Assembly: GCA_031273735.1 (NCBI GenBank)
Contig: JAISRI010000125.1
Location: forward strand, 1-9,947
Length of the DNA: 9,947 nucleotides
Source of the DNA: Helicobacteraceae bacterium
GTDB taxonomy: Bacteria > Campylobacterota > Campylobacteria > Campylobacterales > SZUA-545
Reading direction: 5' to 3'
The position numbers were made by a program, and so were the translations under genes. The notes beneath the pieces were generated by a model. It saw nothing but the letters and a program-made list of their open reading frames with translations, had not been told where the DNA came from and did not search any database. Numbering within the stretch: the stretch's first letter is position 1; every line of letters begins with the position of its first letter. This document shows, piece after piece, positions 1 through 6,540 of the stretch.

Positions 1-554
1 TTTTCGACGTATTCGCCCGTCGTCGTATCAACCTTGATCGTTTCGCCCTCTAAGACGTGGTAGGGAACTTGGACGGTAACGCCCGTTTCAAGTTTAGCGG
101 GTTTTTTGCTACCGCTGGAGGTGTCGCCTTTGAAATTGGGCGGCGTTTCTACGACCTTTAGCGCTACGGTTAGCGGCGGCTCTACGCTGATAGGTTTACC
201 GTTGTGAAATTGAACGGTAACTTCCGTATTTTCGACAAGCCAATTAGCCGTTTCACCAACCTGATCGGCGCTAAAACCAAGCTGTTCGTAGCTAGTCGTG
301 TCCATAAATTGGAAGTGTTCGCCGTCTTTGTAGAGGTATTGCATCGTCGTGTCGCTTAGATCGGGCTTTTCCGCCTTGTCGCCCGCGTGAAATGTGTTTT
401 CGATCACGCGCCCGTCAAGGAGCGATTTGATCTTTGTGCGCACAAAGGCGGGGCCTTTGCCCGGTTTGACGTGTTGATACTCCACGATCTTGTAGGGAAT
501 ACCCGCAAGCTCGATTTTAAGACCTTTTTTCAGATCGCCCATACCGTATGTCAT
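1..554 (-). CDS. efp: Elongation factor P, 3' end cut by the window edge
   Basis: Elongation factor P binds ribosomes stalled on consecutive prolines and promotes peptide-bond formation in the cytoplasm. Reading from ATG at 554, 184 codons are visible before the left edge. The family is about 187 residues, so only the last few residues and the stop are missing. The N-terminal KOW-like domain holds the loop KPGKGPAF (residues 30-37); Lys33 in its tip matches the lysine that E. coli modifies by beta-lysylation (Lys34). The central OB domain covers roughly 65-128. The C-terminal OB domain has the family signature around KKPAKLETG and VPYHVLEGE. A strong AGGAG lies at 561-565, six bases before the ATG. 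The gene follows serA after 32 bases with no terminator, so it is probably co-transcribed. The modification enzymes are not in the window, so the modification state is inference. Identification is secure. Confidence 0.97.
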   Translation of the reverse strand, partial: MTYGMGDLKKGLKIELAGIPYKIVEYQHVKPGKGPAFVRTKIKSLLDGRVIENTFHAGDKAEKPDLSDTTMQYLYKDGEHFQFMDTTSYEQLGFSADQVGETANWLVENTEVTVQFHNGKPISVEPPLTVALKVVETPPNFKGDTSSGSKKPAKLETGVTVQVPYHVLEGETIKVDTTTGEYVE

Positions 555-586
555 CTTAAACTCCTATGTTGGTGAAAATCAACGGA

Positions 587-2170
587 TTAAAGTTCCGCGT
601 AAGAAACCCTGATCGCTTCGGGCAACGCCGCGAGAGCGTCAAGAACGTTGCGCGAAACGTCGTTATCGACAATGATCAGCGCCATAGCCTTGCCAAACTT
701 ATCGCGCCCTAGACGAAAATCGGCTATGTTAATTTTATTGTCGCCAAGCAACGTTCCCACTTTGCCGATCACGCCCGGCAAGTCGTTGTTTTTGAATAGG
801 ATCATCTTGCCTTTTGGCAGAACGTCCATATCGAAGCCGTTAATATCGACAATGCGGGGGCTTTCGTTGCCAAAGAGAATACCGCTGATATAAACGCTCT
901 CGTTATCGTCGCTGGCGCGAACGGTTACAAGGTTTTTATAAGGCGATTCGCCTTCGTCTATGCGCGTTGTAATCTCTAGCCCGCGCTCTTTGGCGACAAA
1001 CGGCGCGTTGACGTAATTGACCTTCTCGGCGATTGCTTTGTTTAGCGCGCCGACTGTGGCAAAAACGCCTAACGACTCCAAAAACTCCGCCACTTCGCCG
1101 TTTGCGCTCACGCTAATCGATCGAATAGAGCTTTTTAACGTCTGCGCCGCGAGGAACGCCATTCGTTGCGTTAGCTCGCAGTAAGCGCTAGCCCACGCGG
1201 GCATCGCGCCCTCTTTGATCGGCAGATTTAGAGCGTTTGGATAGCTTACGCCGCGCAAAACCTCCAACGCATTTTCGGCCGACTGAACGGAGATGTTGAT
1301 CTGGCTTTCGATCGTGTTCGCGCCTAAGTGCGGCGTAACGGATACGTTTGGCAGATCGAGTAGCGGGTGATCGGTAGACGGTTCTTTTGCGAATACGTCC
1401 AACCCCGCAAAACGCGCTTTGCCCGATTTCAAAGCCGCGACAAGGTCGTCTTCGTTGTATAGCCCGCCGCGCGCTACGTTGATCAAAATTACGCCGTCTT
1501 TCATCTTGGCGATCTCTTTGGCGGTAATAATATTTGTCGTTTCTTTGTTTTTGGGGGTGTGAATGGTGATAATATCACAGGCAAGAATATCGTCGAAGTT
1601 GGTCGTAAAGGTCATACCGAGCGAGGTAACTTTGCTCGGCTGAACGTATGGATCGAAAGCGATAATCTCCATTCCAAACGCCTGGGCGCGGATCGCGACT
1701 TTCGCGCCGATATTGCCAAATCCGATCACGCCTAATTTCTTGCCAAGTAGCTCCGTGCCGTACCAGTTTTCGCGCTTCCATACGCGCTTTTCTTTCAATT
1801 CGTTGTGCGCGTTGACAAACGATCGCGCCGAACAGACGAGATGGCACATCGTCATCTCGACGGCGGCGATCGTGTTTGCCGTAGGCACGTTCATAACGAC
1901 AATACCGCGCTTGGAACACTCGTCGATATCGACGTTATCGACCCCAACGCCCGCCCGAATCACGTATTTGAGCTTTTTGGCGGCGTTAAGAAACTTGGTA
2001 TCTACGGGCGTAGAACTGCGCGTGATCGCCAGCTCCGCCTCGCCTAGCGTATCAAATAGTTTCTCTTTGGGCGCATCGTAGGCGATCGTCAGATCGACCT
2101 CTTTGGCGTTTTTTAGTATCTCTACGCCCTTTTCGTGAATATGATCGCAGATAATAACCTTTTGCTTCAT
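587..2170 (-). CDS. serA: D-3-phosphoglycerate dehydrogenase
   Basis: This enzyme oxidises 3-phosphoglycerate to 3-phosphohydroxypyruvate with NAD, the first committed step of serine synthesis in the cytoplasm. The 527-residue length is typical of the long type with an intervening domain and a C-terminal ACT domain. The substrate-binding half includes RAGVGVDNVD (72-81). The Rossmann fingerprint GFGNIG is at 150-155, with Asp173 placed to bind the NAD ribose. The catalytic residues expected in this family are present: Arg234 in NVARGG, Glu263 in AKEP, and His281 in TPHLGANT. The ACT domain runs from about 454 to 527 (DLPGVIGKVGTLLG). In relatives it binds serine for feedback inhibition, so allosteric control is likely but not demonstrated. 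AAGGA at 2176-2180 supports the ATG at 2170. It lies 10 bases after the preceding gene and 32 before efp. Confidence 0.98.
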   Translation of the reverse strand: MKQKVIICDHIHEKGVEILKNAKEVDLTIAYDAPKEKLFDTLGEAELAITRSSTPVDTKFLNAAKKLKYVIRAGVGVDNVDIDECSKRGIVVMNVPTANTIAAVEMTMCHLVCSARSFVNAHNELKEKRVWKRENWYGTELLGKKLGVIGFGNIGAKVAIRAQAFGMEIIAFDPYVQPSKVTSLGMTFTTNFDDILACDIITIHTPKNKETTNIITAKEIAKMKDGVILINVARGGLYNEDDLVAALKSGKARFAGLDVFAKEPSTDHPLLDLPNVSVTPHLGANTIESQINISVQSAENALEVLRGVSYPNALNLPIKEGAMPAWASAYCELTQRMAFLAAQTLKSSIRSISVSANGEVAEFLESLGVFATVGALNKAIAEKVNYVNAPFVAKERGLEITTRIDEGESPYKNLVTVRASDDNESVYISGILFGNESPRIVDINGFDMDVLPKGKMILFKNNDLPGVIGKVGTLLGDNKINIADFRLGRDKFGKAMALIIVDNDVSRNVLDALAALPEAIRVSYAEL

Positions 2171-2180
2171 TATCGTCCTT

Positions 2181-2687
2181 TTAATATGGTTTAGGCTCTT
2201 CTATCGTTAATAGCGTCGCTTTTAGATCGTAGGTTGCAAGCTCTTTGATCAGCTCCTCGGCCGCGAGAGGATCTTTTATTGGTAGGCGAATATCGTAAAA
2301 CTCGCCCTCTTGCGCTTTGCTCGCGATCTTGCGCGATTCAAAAAAATAGTCCAAACAGCGCTTTTGAAAGCGATCGGGATTATCGAATCGCAAGATCAGC
2401 GAAACGTTTATGCGAAACTTAGGATCGACTAAATCCCAACTAATCGCGCCCTCTTCGGCGGGCAAACGCAAAGCCTCTTGCGGCTTTGCCATCTCTTGCA
2501 TCCATTCGGGCGTAAAAAGTTTGCTCTCCTGCGCGATCGCCTCTTCCTCGCGGCGCAAAGCGCTACTATCGACGACAATCCGATCGGGACTCCAGCCCGT
2601 TTCGACCCGCGTCGTCCTCCACGCGAAGATCGCTCCCAGCGCGATAAAGATCAACGCGAAAAACGCAACGCTCCAAACGCCGCGCAT
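2181..2687 (-). CDS. Unknown protein with an N-terminal membrane anchor
   Basis: A 168-residue protein that I cannot assign to a named family. Residues about 4-22 form one hydrophobic helix (VWSVAFFALIFIALGAIFA) preceded by Arg2 and followed by RTTR. No signal-peptidase site or lipobox cysteine is evident, so it is probably an inner-membrane anchor with the rest in the periplasm, although the trailing arginines leave topology open. The remainder is soluble, rich in Glu, Lys and Arg, with apparent alternating helices and strands. The end (about 130-160) looks like one small alpha/beta fold. It has a single cysteine. The start has only a weak ribosome site (AAAGAAA just upstream); no better in-frame start is seen. 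It sits 15 bases after rpsA and 10 before serA. An uncharacterised gene occupies this same slot in Campylobacter and Helicobacter, which supports it being real. Its role is unknown. Confidence 0.88.
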   Translation of the reverse strand: MRGVWSVAFFALIFIALGAIFAWRTTRVETGWSPDRIVVDSSALRREEEAIAQESKLFTPEWMQEMAKPQEALRLPAEEGAISWDLVDPKFRINVSLILRFDNPDRFQKRCLDYFFESRKIASKAQEGEFYDIRLPIKDPLAAEELIKELATYDLKATLLTIEEPKPY

Positions 2688-2702
2688 TGTTTCTTTGCCA
2701 TT

Positions 2703-4364
2703 TTATTTTTTTAGCGTTCCCCTGATCGCGTCGCCTAAAGTCGTGCGTTCGTCGCCGTTAAAGTTTTTCAAAACGTCGCGCTCTTTTTGCTTTTCAAGAC
2801 GGCGCACCGATAGGCGAATACGTCCTTTTTTCGGCTCCATCGTCGCGATGCTCGCCTCGATCGTGTCGCCAATCTTGATCTCTTCAAACTTTAGCGGCGC
2901 TAGGTCTTCTACGCGAATAATCGCGTCTACGCCGTCTTCTAAGCGCACAAAAACGCCAAAATCTTTAACGTCGCGCACTACGCCTTCGACAATATCGCCG
3001 ATTTGCGTCTTCTTGGCGTAAGCCTCGATTGGGCTTTCAACTAGGGCTTTTCTGCTGAAACTAAGCCGTTCGTTATCGACGTCGATCTTGATAAGCGCCA
3101 CTTCGACCTCGTCGCCCTCTTTGAAAAGGGTTTTGGCGCTTTCGGAGCGGTTCCAACTGCACTCTTCGTTATGAAGCAAACCCTCCACGCCGTCTATGCG
3201 CACAAACGCGCCAAACTCTTTAAGCGAGGAGATAACGCCGTTTATACGATCGCCGACCTTGTATTTCTTTGCGAACTCTTCAAAAGGCTTGGGTTGGAGC
3301 TTTTTAAGCGAAACGCGCAAACGCTGATTTTCTACGTCTAACGCGATCACCTCAACCTCGATCTCCTGTCCGATCTGCAAAACTTCGCTTGGGTGTTTAA
3401 TATCTTTATCCCAACTCATTTCGCTGATGTGCAAAAAGCCTTCGGTGTCGTTGCCTAAATCGACAAACGCGCCGTAAGCCTCCATATTCGCCACGCACAC
3501 CTTGATCGTGTCGCCCACCTCTAACTGCTCTTTGATCTCCTGCCAAGGATTAGGCTGAGTGGCTTTGATCGAAAAGCTAACGCGGCTTTTGCCCTTGTCG
3601 TAACCCACAACTTTCACGGGAACGACGTCACCCTCTCTATAATGCGCGGAGGGATTAACGGGGCCTTTGTGGCTAATTTCGGTGTAATGTACCAACCCTT
3701 CCACCCCATTGACTTCGACAAACATTCCGTAGTTTTGAATACGCCGCACCGTCCCGTCGAGTATATCCTCGCTTTCGGTTAGCTTTTTGATCGCCTCTCT
3801 GCGACTCTTGCGCAACGAATTCAGATAAGATCGGCGCGAAAGCACAAGCGTTCCGCTCGATTCGTCCATCTTGACCAAACGCGCCGTTACGCTTTTGCCG
3901 ATCTGTTTAGAATCGGGCTTAAACGCCGCGAGTATAGTCGGCATAAAAAACTCTACGCCGTTTGAATCGACGACGTAGCCGCCTTTGTTTTTGCCTACGA
4001 CTTTACCCGTAATATCGATCGGCTTCGACGTTTCGCCTTCGGCTTTTCGCTCCGCGATAAACTCCGCGATCTTTTTGCGTTTAAGAGCCTTTTTATATGA
4101 AAGCCGCCTGCCAACGACGACGAGAGGAATCTCGTCGCCCTCTTTGAAAAGCAAAGCGCCTTGGCTATCCTTGATCTCCGCGATATCCAATCGACTCTCA
4201 GACTTACCGCCTACGTTTATATAAGCCGCGTTGTCGGTAATCTTTACGATCGTTCCCGTCAATAACTGCTCGCGCGCGCCGCCTTCGTCCTTAATAGACT
4301 GTTCGTAGAGCGTCTTAAAATCTTCCGCATCGCTAATATCGATGTCCTCTAACTCTTTGCCCAT
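2703..4364 (-). CDS. rpsA: 30S ribosomal protein S1
   Basis: S1 binds the 5' region of mRNA and helps dock and unfold it on the 30S subunit. The 553-residue protein shows six S1 (OB-fold) repeats at about 34-94, 117-177, 201-268, 283-356, 370-440 and 456-523. Repeats 3 to 6 are the most regular, with the G-x-F-V-x-ten residues-GLLH pattern, for example YGMFVEVNGVEGLVH (212-226) and FGAFVRIDGVEGLLH (384-398). The first two are more divergent, as usual for the ribosome-binding part of S1. The C-terminus is short and basic. The ATG at 4364 is preceded by AAGGG at 4370-4374, five bases away. A 54-base gap separates it from ispH and holds a candidate promoter, so rpsA may be expressed more strongly than the genes upstream. 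Autoregulation, known in E. coli, cannot be judged here. Confidence 0.97.
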   Translation of the reverse strand: MGKELEDIDISDAEDFKTLYEQSIKDEGGAREQLLTGTIVKITDNAAYINVGGKSESRLDIAEIKDSQGALLFKEGDEIPLVVVGRRLSYKKALKRKKIAEFIAERKAEGETSKPIDITGKVVGKNKGGYVVDSNGVEFFMPTILAAFKPDSKQIGKSVTARLVKMDESSGTLVLSRRSYLNSLRKSRREAIKKLTESEDILDGTVRRIQNYGMFVEVNGVEGLVHYTEISHKGPVNPSAHYREGDVVPVKVVGYDKGKSRVSFSIKATQPNPWQEIKEQLEVGDTIKVCVANMEAYGAFVDLGNDTEGFLHISEMSWDKDIKHPSEVLQIGQEIEVEVIALDVENQRLRVSLKKLQPKPFEEFAKKYKVGDRINGVISSLKEFGAFVRIDGVEGLLHNEECSWNRSESAKTLFKEGDEVEVALIKIDVDNERLSFSRKALVESPIEAYAKKTQIGDIVEGVVRDVKDFGVFVRLEDGVDAIIRVEDLAPLKFEEIKIGDTIEASIATMEPKKGRIRLSVRRLEKQKERDVLKNFNGDERTTLGDAIRGTLKK

Positions 4365-4393
4365 TCCAACCCTTTTTTACTTCCCAAAAGATG

Positions 4394-4422
4394 ATTTTAG
4401 TCTAACGCCGCTAAAAGCTCAA
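4394..4422 (-). promoter_or_regulatory. Candidate sigma-70 promoter for rpsA
   Basis: On the minus strand, TTGAGC (4417-4422, four of six matches to TTGACA) lies 17 bases upstream of TAAAAT (4394-4399, five of six to TATAAT). Transcription would start near 4387, giving a leader of about 22 bases with AAGGG before the rpsA ATG. The -35 box overlaps the ispH stop codon. The spacer holds a short inverted repeat (TTTTAG and CTAAAA, ten bases apart), too weak to call a terminator. This is the longest gap between genes in the cluster. No experimental support is available. Confidence 0.42.
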
Positions 4423-5243
4423 AAAGCCTCGATCGTTTTTAGCGCTTCTTCGATAATCCAATCTGGGGTAGAAGCGCCCGCGCTTACCCCGCAAAGGCTC
4501 TTATTTTTGAACCACTCGCGCCTTAATTCAACCGCGTCCTCTACAAGAAAAGAGTCCGCGCAAAGCTCTGCGGCGATCGCGTATAACTGCTTTGTATTAG
4601 AGCTATTTTTGCCTCCGATAATAACCATTATATCGACTTCTTTCGCAAGCTCTCTAGTCGCCTCCTGATTATCGTAAGTGGCGTTACAGATCGTATTAAA
4701 AACGCGAAGCTCTTTAGTTTGCGCTATTAGCGCGACGGCTACTTCGTTAAAAGAGGCGATCGATTTTGTGGTTTGACTGATCAGCGCAACGCGATCGGCT
4801 AAAGCAATATCCTCAAGCTCGGCGGGGTTCGCCGCGACCGCCGCGTTTTTATCGGCGTAGCTTAAAACCCCCTTGACCTCTGGATGCGTTCGATCGCCAA
4901 AGATAACTACCTGATAGCCTTCGGCGCTCATCGCTTCGGCGATCTTTTGCGGTTTTGTAACGTATGGGCAGGTCGCGTCGATAATAGCGCCCGCCGTCGC
5001 CAACAGTTTCGCTTTCGCCTCTTTTTCCACGCCGTGCGTGCGAATGATCGCCGCGTCGCTTTTGCCGATCTCGTCGATATTGTTAGTTAGTCGAACGCCG
5101 AAGTTCTTTTCAAGCCGCTCGATCTCTCTGCGGTTGTGAATCAGCTCGCCGATCACGATAGAGTTAGGCGCGCCTTCGGCAAGCCTGATCGCCCGTTTCA
5201 CGCCAAAGCAAAAACCGCAGCTACTGGCTAATTTAATTTGCAA
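4419..5243 (-). CDS. ispH: 4-hydroxy-3-methylbut-2-enyl diphosphate reductase (TTG start)
   Basis: IspH (LytB) converts HMBPP to IPP and DMAPP, the last step of the MEP isoprenoid pathway, using an oxygen-sensitive [4Fe-4S] cluster. With the start at 5243 the protein is 274 residues and the cluster cysteines are Cys12, Cys92 (ATCPYV) and Cys186 (NTICNAT), matching E. coli 12, 96 and 197. The substrate-binding residues of the family are present: His36 (LIHN), His70 (RTHG), His120 and Glu122 (THPEVKG), Ser214-Ser215-Asn216 (SSNT) and Ser258 (AGASTPDW). A longer frame opens with another TTG at 5270. That site has no ribosome-binding sequence and adds nine residues the family lacks, so I prefer 5243, which has GAGGAA seven bases upstream. 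The start overlaps the end of aroA by 11 bases, suggesting translational coupling. An electron donor such as flavodoxin or ferredoxin must be encoded elsewhere. Confidence 0.96.
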   Translation of the reverse strand: MQIKLASSCGFCFGVKRAIRLAEGAPNSIVIGELIHNRREIERLEKNFGVRLTNNIDEIGKSDAAIIRTHGVEKEAKAKLLATAGAIIDATCPYVTKPQKIAEAMSAEGYQVVIFGDRTHPEVKGVLSYADKNAAVAANPAELEDIALADRVALISQTTKSIASFNEVAVALIAQTKELRVFNTICNATYDNQEATRELAKEVDIMVIIGGKNSSNTKQLYAIAAELCADSFLVEDAVELRREWFKNKSLCGVSAGASTPDWIIEEALKTIEAF

Positions 5244-6540
5244 CCGTCTGTTCCTCGATCGCCCCGCCAAGCGATCGGTAGATCTCTACAAAGTTTGGAA
5301 AGCTGGTCGCGACGCACTCCGAATCATTAACGATTATTTCGCCGTCCGCTCGAAGCGCCGCGACGGCAAAGCTCATCGCTACGCGGTGATCGCCAAAGCT
5401 ATCGACGATCGCGCCGCCAACCATCTCCCGCCCCTCGATCTCGAAGCCGTCTGGCAGCTCTTTTGCCAAAACGCCGCATTTAATCAGATTGCCGACGACG
5501 CTTTTGATCCGATCGCTCTCTTTGACGCGCAGTTCCGCCGCGTTTGTTACTCGGCTGACTCCCCGCGCAAACGCAAAGGCGATCGCCATAGCGGGCAGTT
5601 CGTCGATAAGCCACGAAACGTTTTTGTTAATTTCGATCGCGTTTAGCTCGCCGTAGCGAACGCGAATGTCGCCGATTGGCTCGAAGTCGTTTTCTTTTTC
5701 GATAAACTCGACCTTCGCGCCCATATCGCGCAACGCCTTGTAAGCCTCGATTCTGGTCGGATTGAGCGTAACGTTTTTCAAAAGCAGATCGCTACGCGGG
5801 GTTATCGCCGCCGCTACCGCGAAAAAAAAGCCGCTGGAAGGATCGCAAGGGACGCGAAGATTCAGAGGTTTTAGCGGAGCGGTTTTTTTGGCGATCGCTA
5901 TCTTGCCGTTTTGAACGCGAATATCCGCGCCCATAGCTTTGAGCATACGCTCCGTGTGATCGCGGCTAAGTTCGGGTTCGCGCAATATCCCGCCGCTCGC
6001 GTTTATGCCCGCTAGGATCAACGCGCTTTTTACCTGCGCGGAGCTAACTAGGCTTGCGTAGTCGAAGGGGGCTAGGTTTGGGTTTCCCCTAATGGCGATC
6101 GGCGCGTAGCTCGCCTCTTTTCGCCCGTCGATCGACGCGCCAATCTCCTTTAACGGCGCGACGACGCGCTTCATCGGACGGTTGTTCAGATATTTATCGC
6201 CGCTAAGAACAAAAAAGCCGCTTTGCGAAGAGAGTAAGCCGATAAAGAGACGCATAGCCGTCCCCGCGTTGCCGCATTCAAGATAGTCGCTTGGCTCCTC
6301 GATCGCGCTTGGCGGCTCGATTCTAAGCGTTTCGCCGCTAAAGCCGACCTTTGCGCCTAAACGCTCGACGATCGAAAGCGACCGAAGCGTATCTTCCGCG
6401 CGTAAAAAGTTAGCCGCGATCGAAGGACGATCGCTAAGAAGCGAAAAGATCGCTACGCGGTGCGAGATCGATTTGTCGCTGGAAAGCGCCGCAACCTCGC
6501 CGCCAATCGTTTTAGCGGGCGCAACGATCAGGCGTTTCAT
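5233..6540 (-). CDS. aroA: 3-phosphoshikimate 1-carboxyvinyltransferase (EPSP synthase)
   Basis: The enzyme transfers enolpyruvyl from PEP to shikimate-3-phosphate, the sixth step of the shikimate pathway, in the cytoplasm. The 435 residues form the usual two inverse domains. Visible motifs are SDKSISHR (21-28, with Lys23 and Arg28), GNAGTAMR (90-97) in the PEP loop, RPMKR (121-125), SSAQVKSALILAG (166-178), and RDHTERML (193-200). The catalytic Asp313 is in IDELPAMA and Glu341 in KESDR; His385-Arg386 also belongs to the active site. The glycine in the NAGTA loop is retained, where some glyphosate-tolerant enzymes carry alanine. The SAQVKSA and RDHTE motifs resemble the Gram-positive/Agrobacterium class more than E. 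coli. Tolerance cannot be concluded from this. Its ATG overlaps the pheT stop as ATGA and has no clear ribosome site of its own, so translation probably depends on coupling to pheT. Confidence 0.98.
   Translation of the reverse strand: MKRLIVAPAKTIGGEVAALSSDKSISHRVAIFSLLSDRPSIAANFLRAEDTLRSLSIVERLGAKVGFSGETLRIEPPSAIEEPSDYLECGNAGTAMRLFIGLLSSQSGFFVLSGDKYLNNRPMKRVVAPLKEIGASIDGRKEASYAPIAIRGNPNLAPFDYASLVSSAQVKSALILAGINASGGILREPELSRDHTERMLKAMGADIRVQNGKIAIAKKTAPLKPLNLRVPCDPSSGFFFAVAAAITPRSDLLLKNVTLNPTRIEAYKALRDMGAKVEFIEKENDFEPIGDIRVRYGELNAIEINKNVSWLIDELPAMAIAFAFARGVSRVTNAAELRVKESDRIKSVVGNLIKCGVLAKELPDGFEIEGREMVGGAIVDSFGDHRVAMSFAVAALRADGEIIVNDSECVATSFPNFVEIYRSLGGAIEEQTVAN
5251..5256 (-). promoter_or_regulatory. 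Ribosome binding site that fixes the ispH start
   Basis: GAGGAA lies inside the aroA coding end, seven bases before TTG at 5243. Nothing comparable precedes the upstream TTG at 5270 (the bases there read ACCGATCGC). This decides between two in-frame TTG starts and agrees with the placement of Cys12. Confidence 0.7.

Noticed and set aside
387..575. A 62-codon plus-strand frame opposite efp
   Set aside because: Antisense to efp, whose translation matches the family along its whole length.
1575..2081. Open frames on both strands inside serA
   Set aside because: They lie wholly within a well-conserved serA frame and have arginine- or serine-rich translations without family features.
2410..3021. 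A 203-codon plus-strand frame across the rpsA / membrane-protein junction
   Set aside because: It is antisense to two supported genes, its composition is Ser/Arg-rich low-complexity typical of a shadow frame, and it shows no recognisable domain.
4395..4416. Inverted repeat TTTTAG / CTAAAA between ispH and rpsA as a terminator
   Set aside because: The stem is only six A/T-rich pairs with a ten-base loop and no proper GC stem with T-run; the same bases fit a promoter spacer better.
5233..6540. Glyphosate-tolerant EPSP synthase
   Set aside because: Some motifs resemble the tolerant class, but the key glycine in the NAGTA loop is present, so tolerance cannot be supported.
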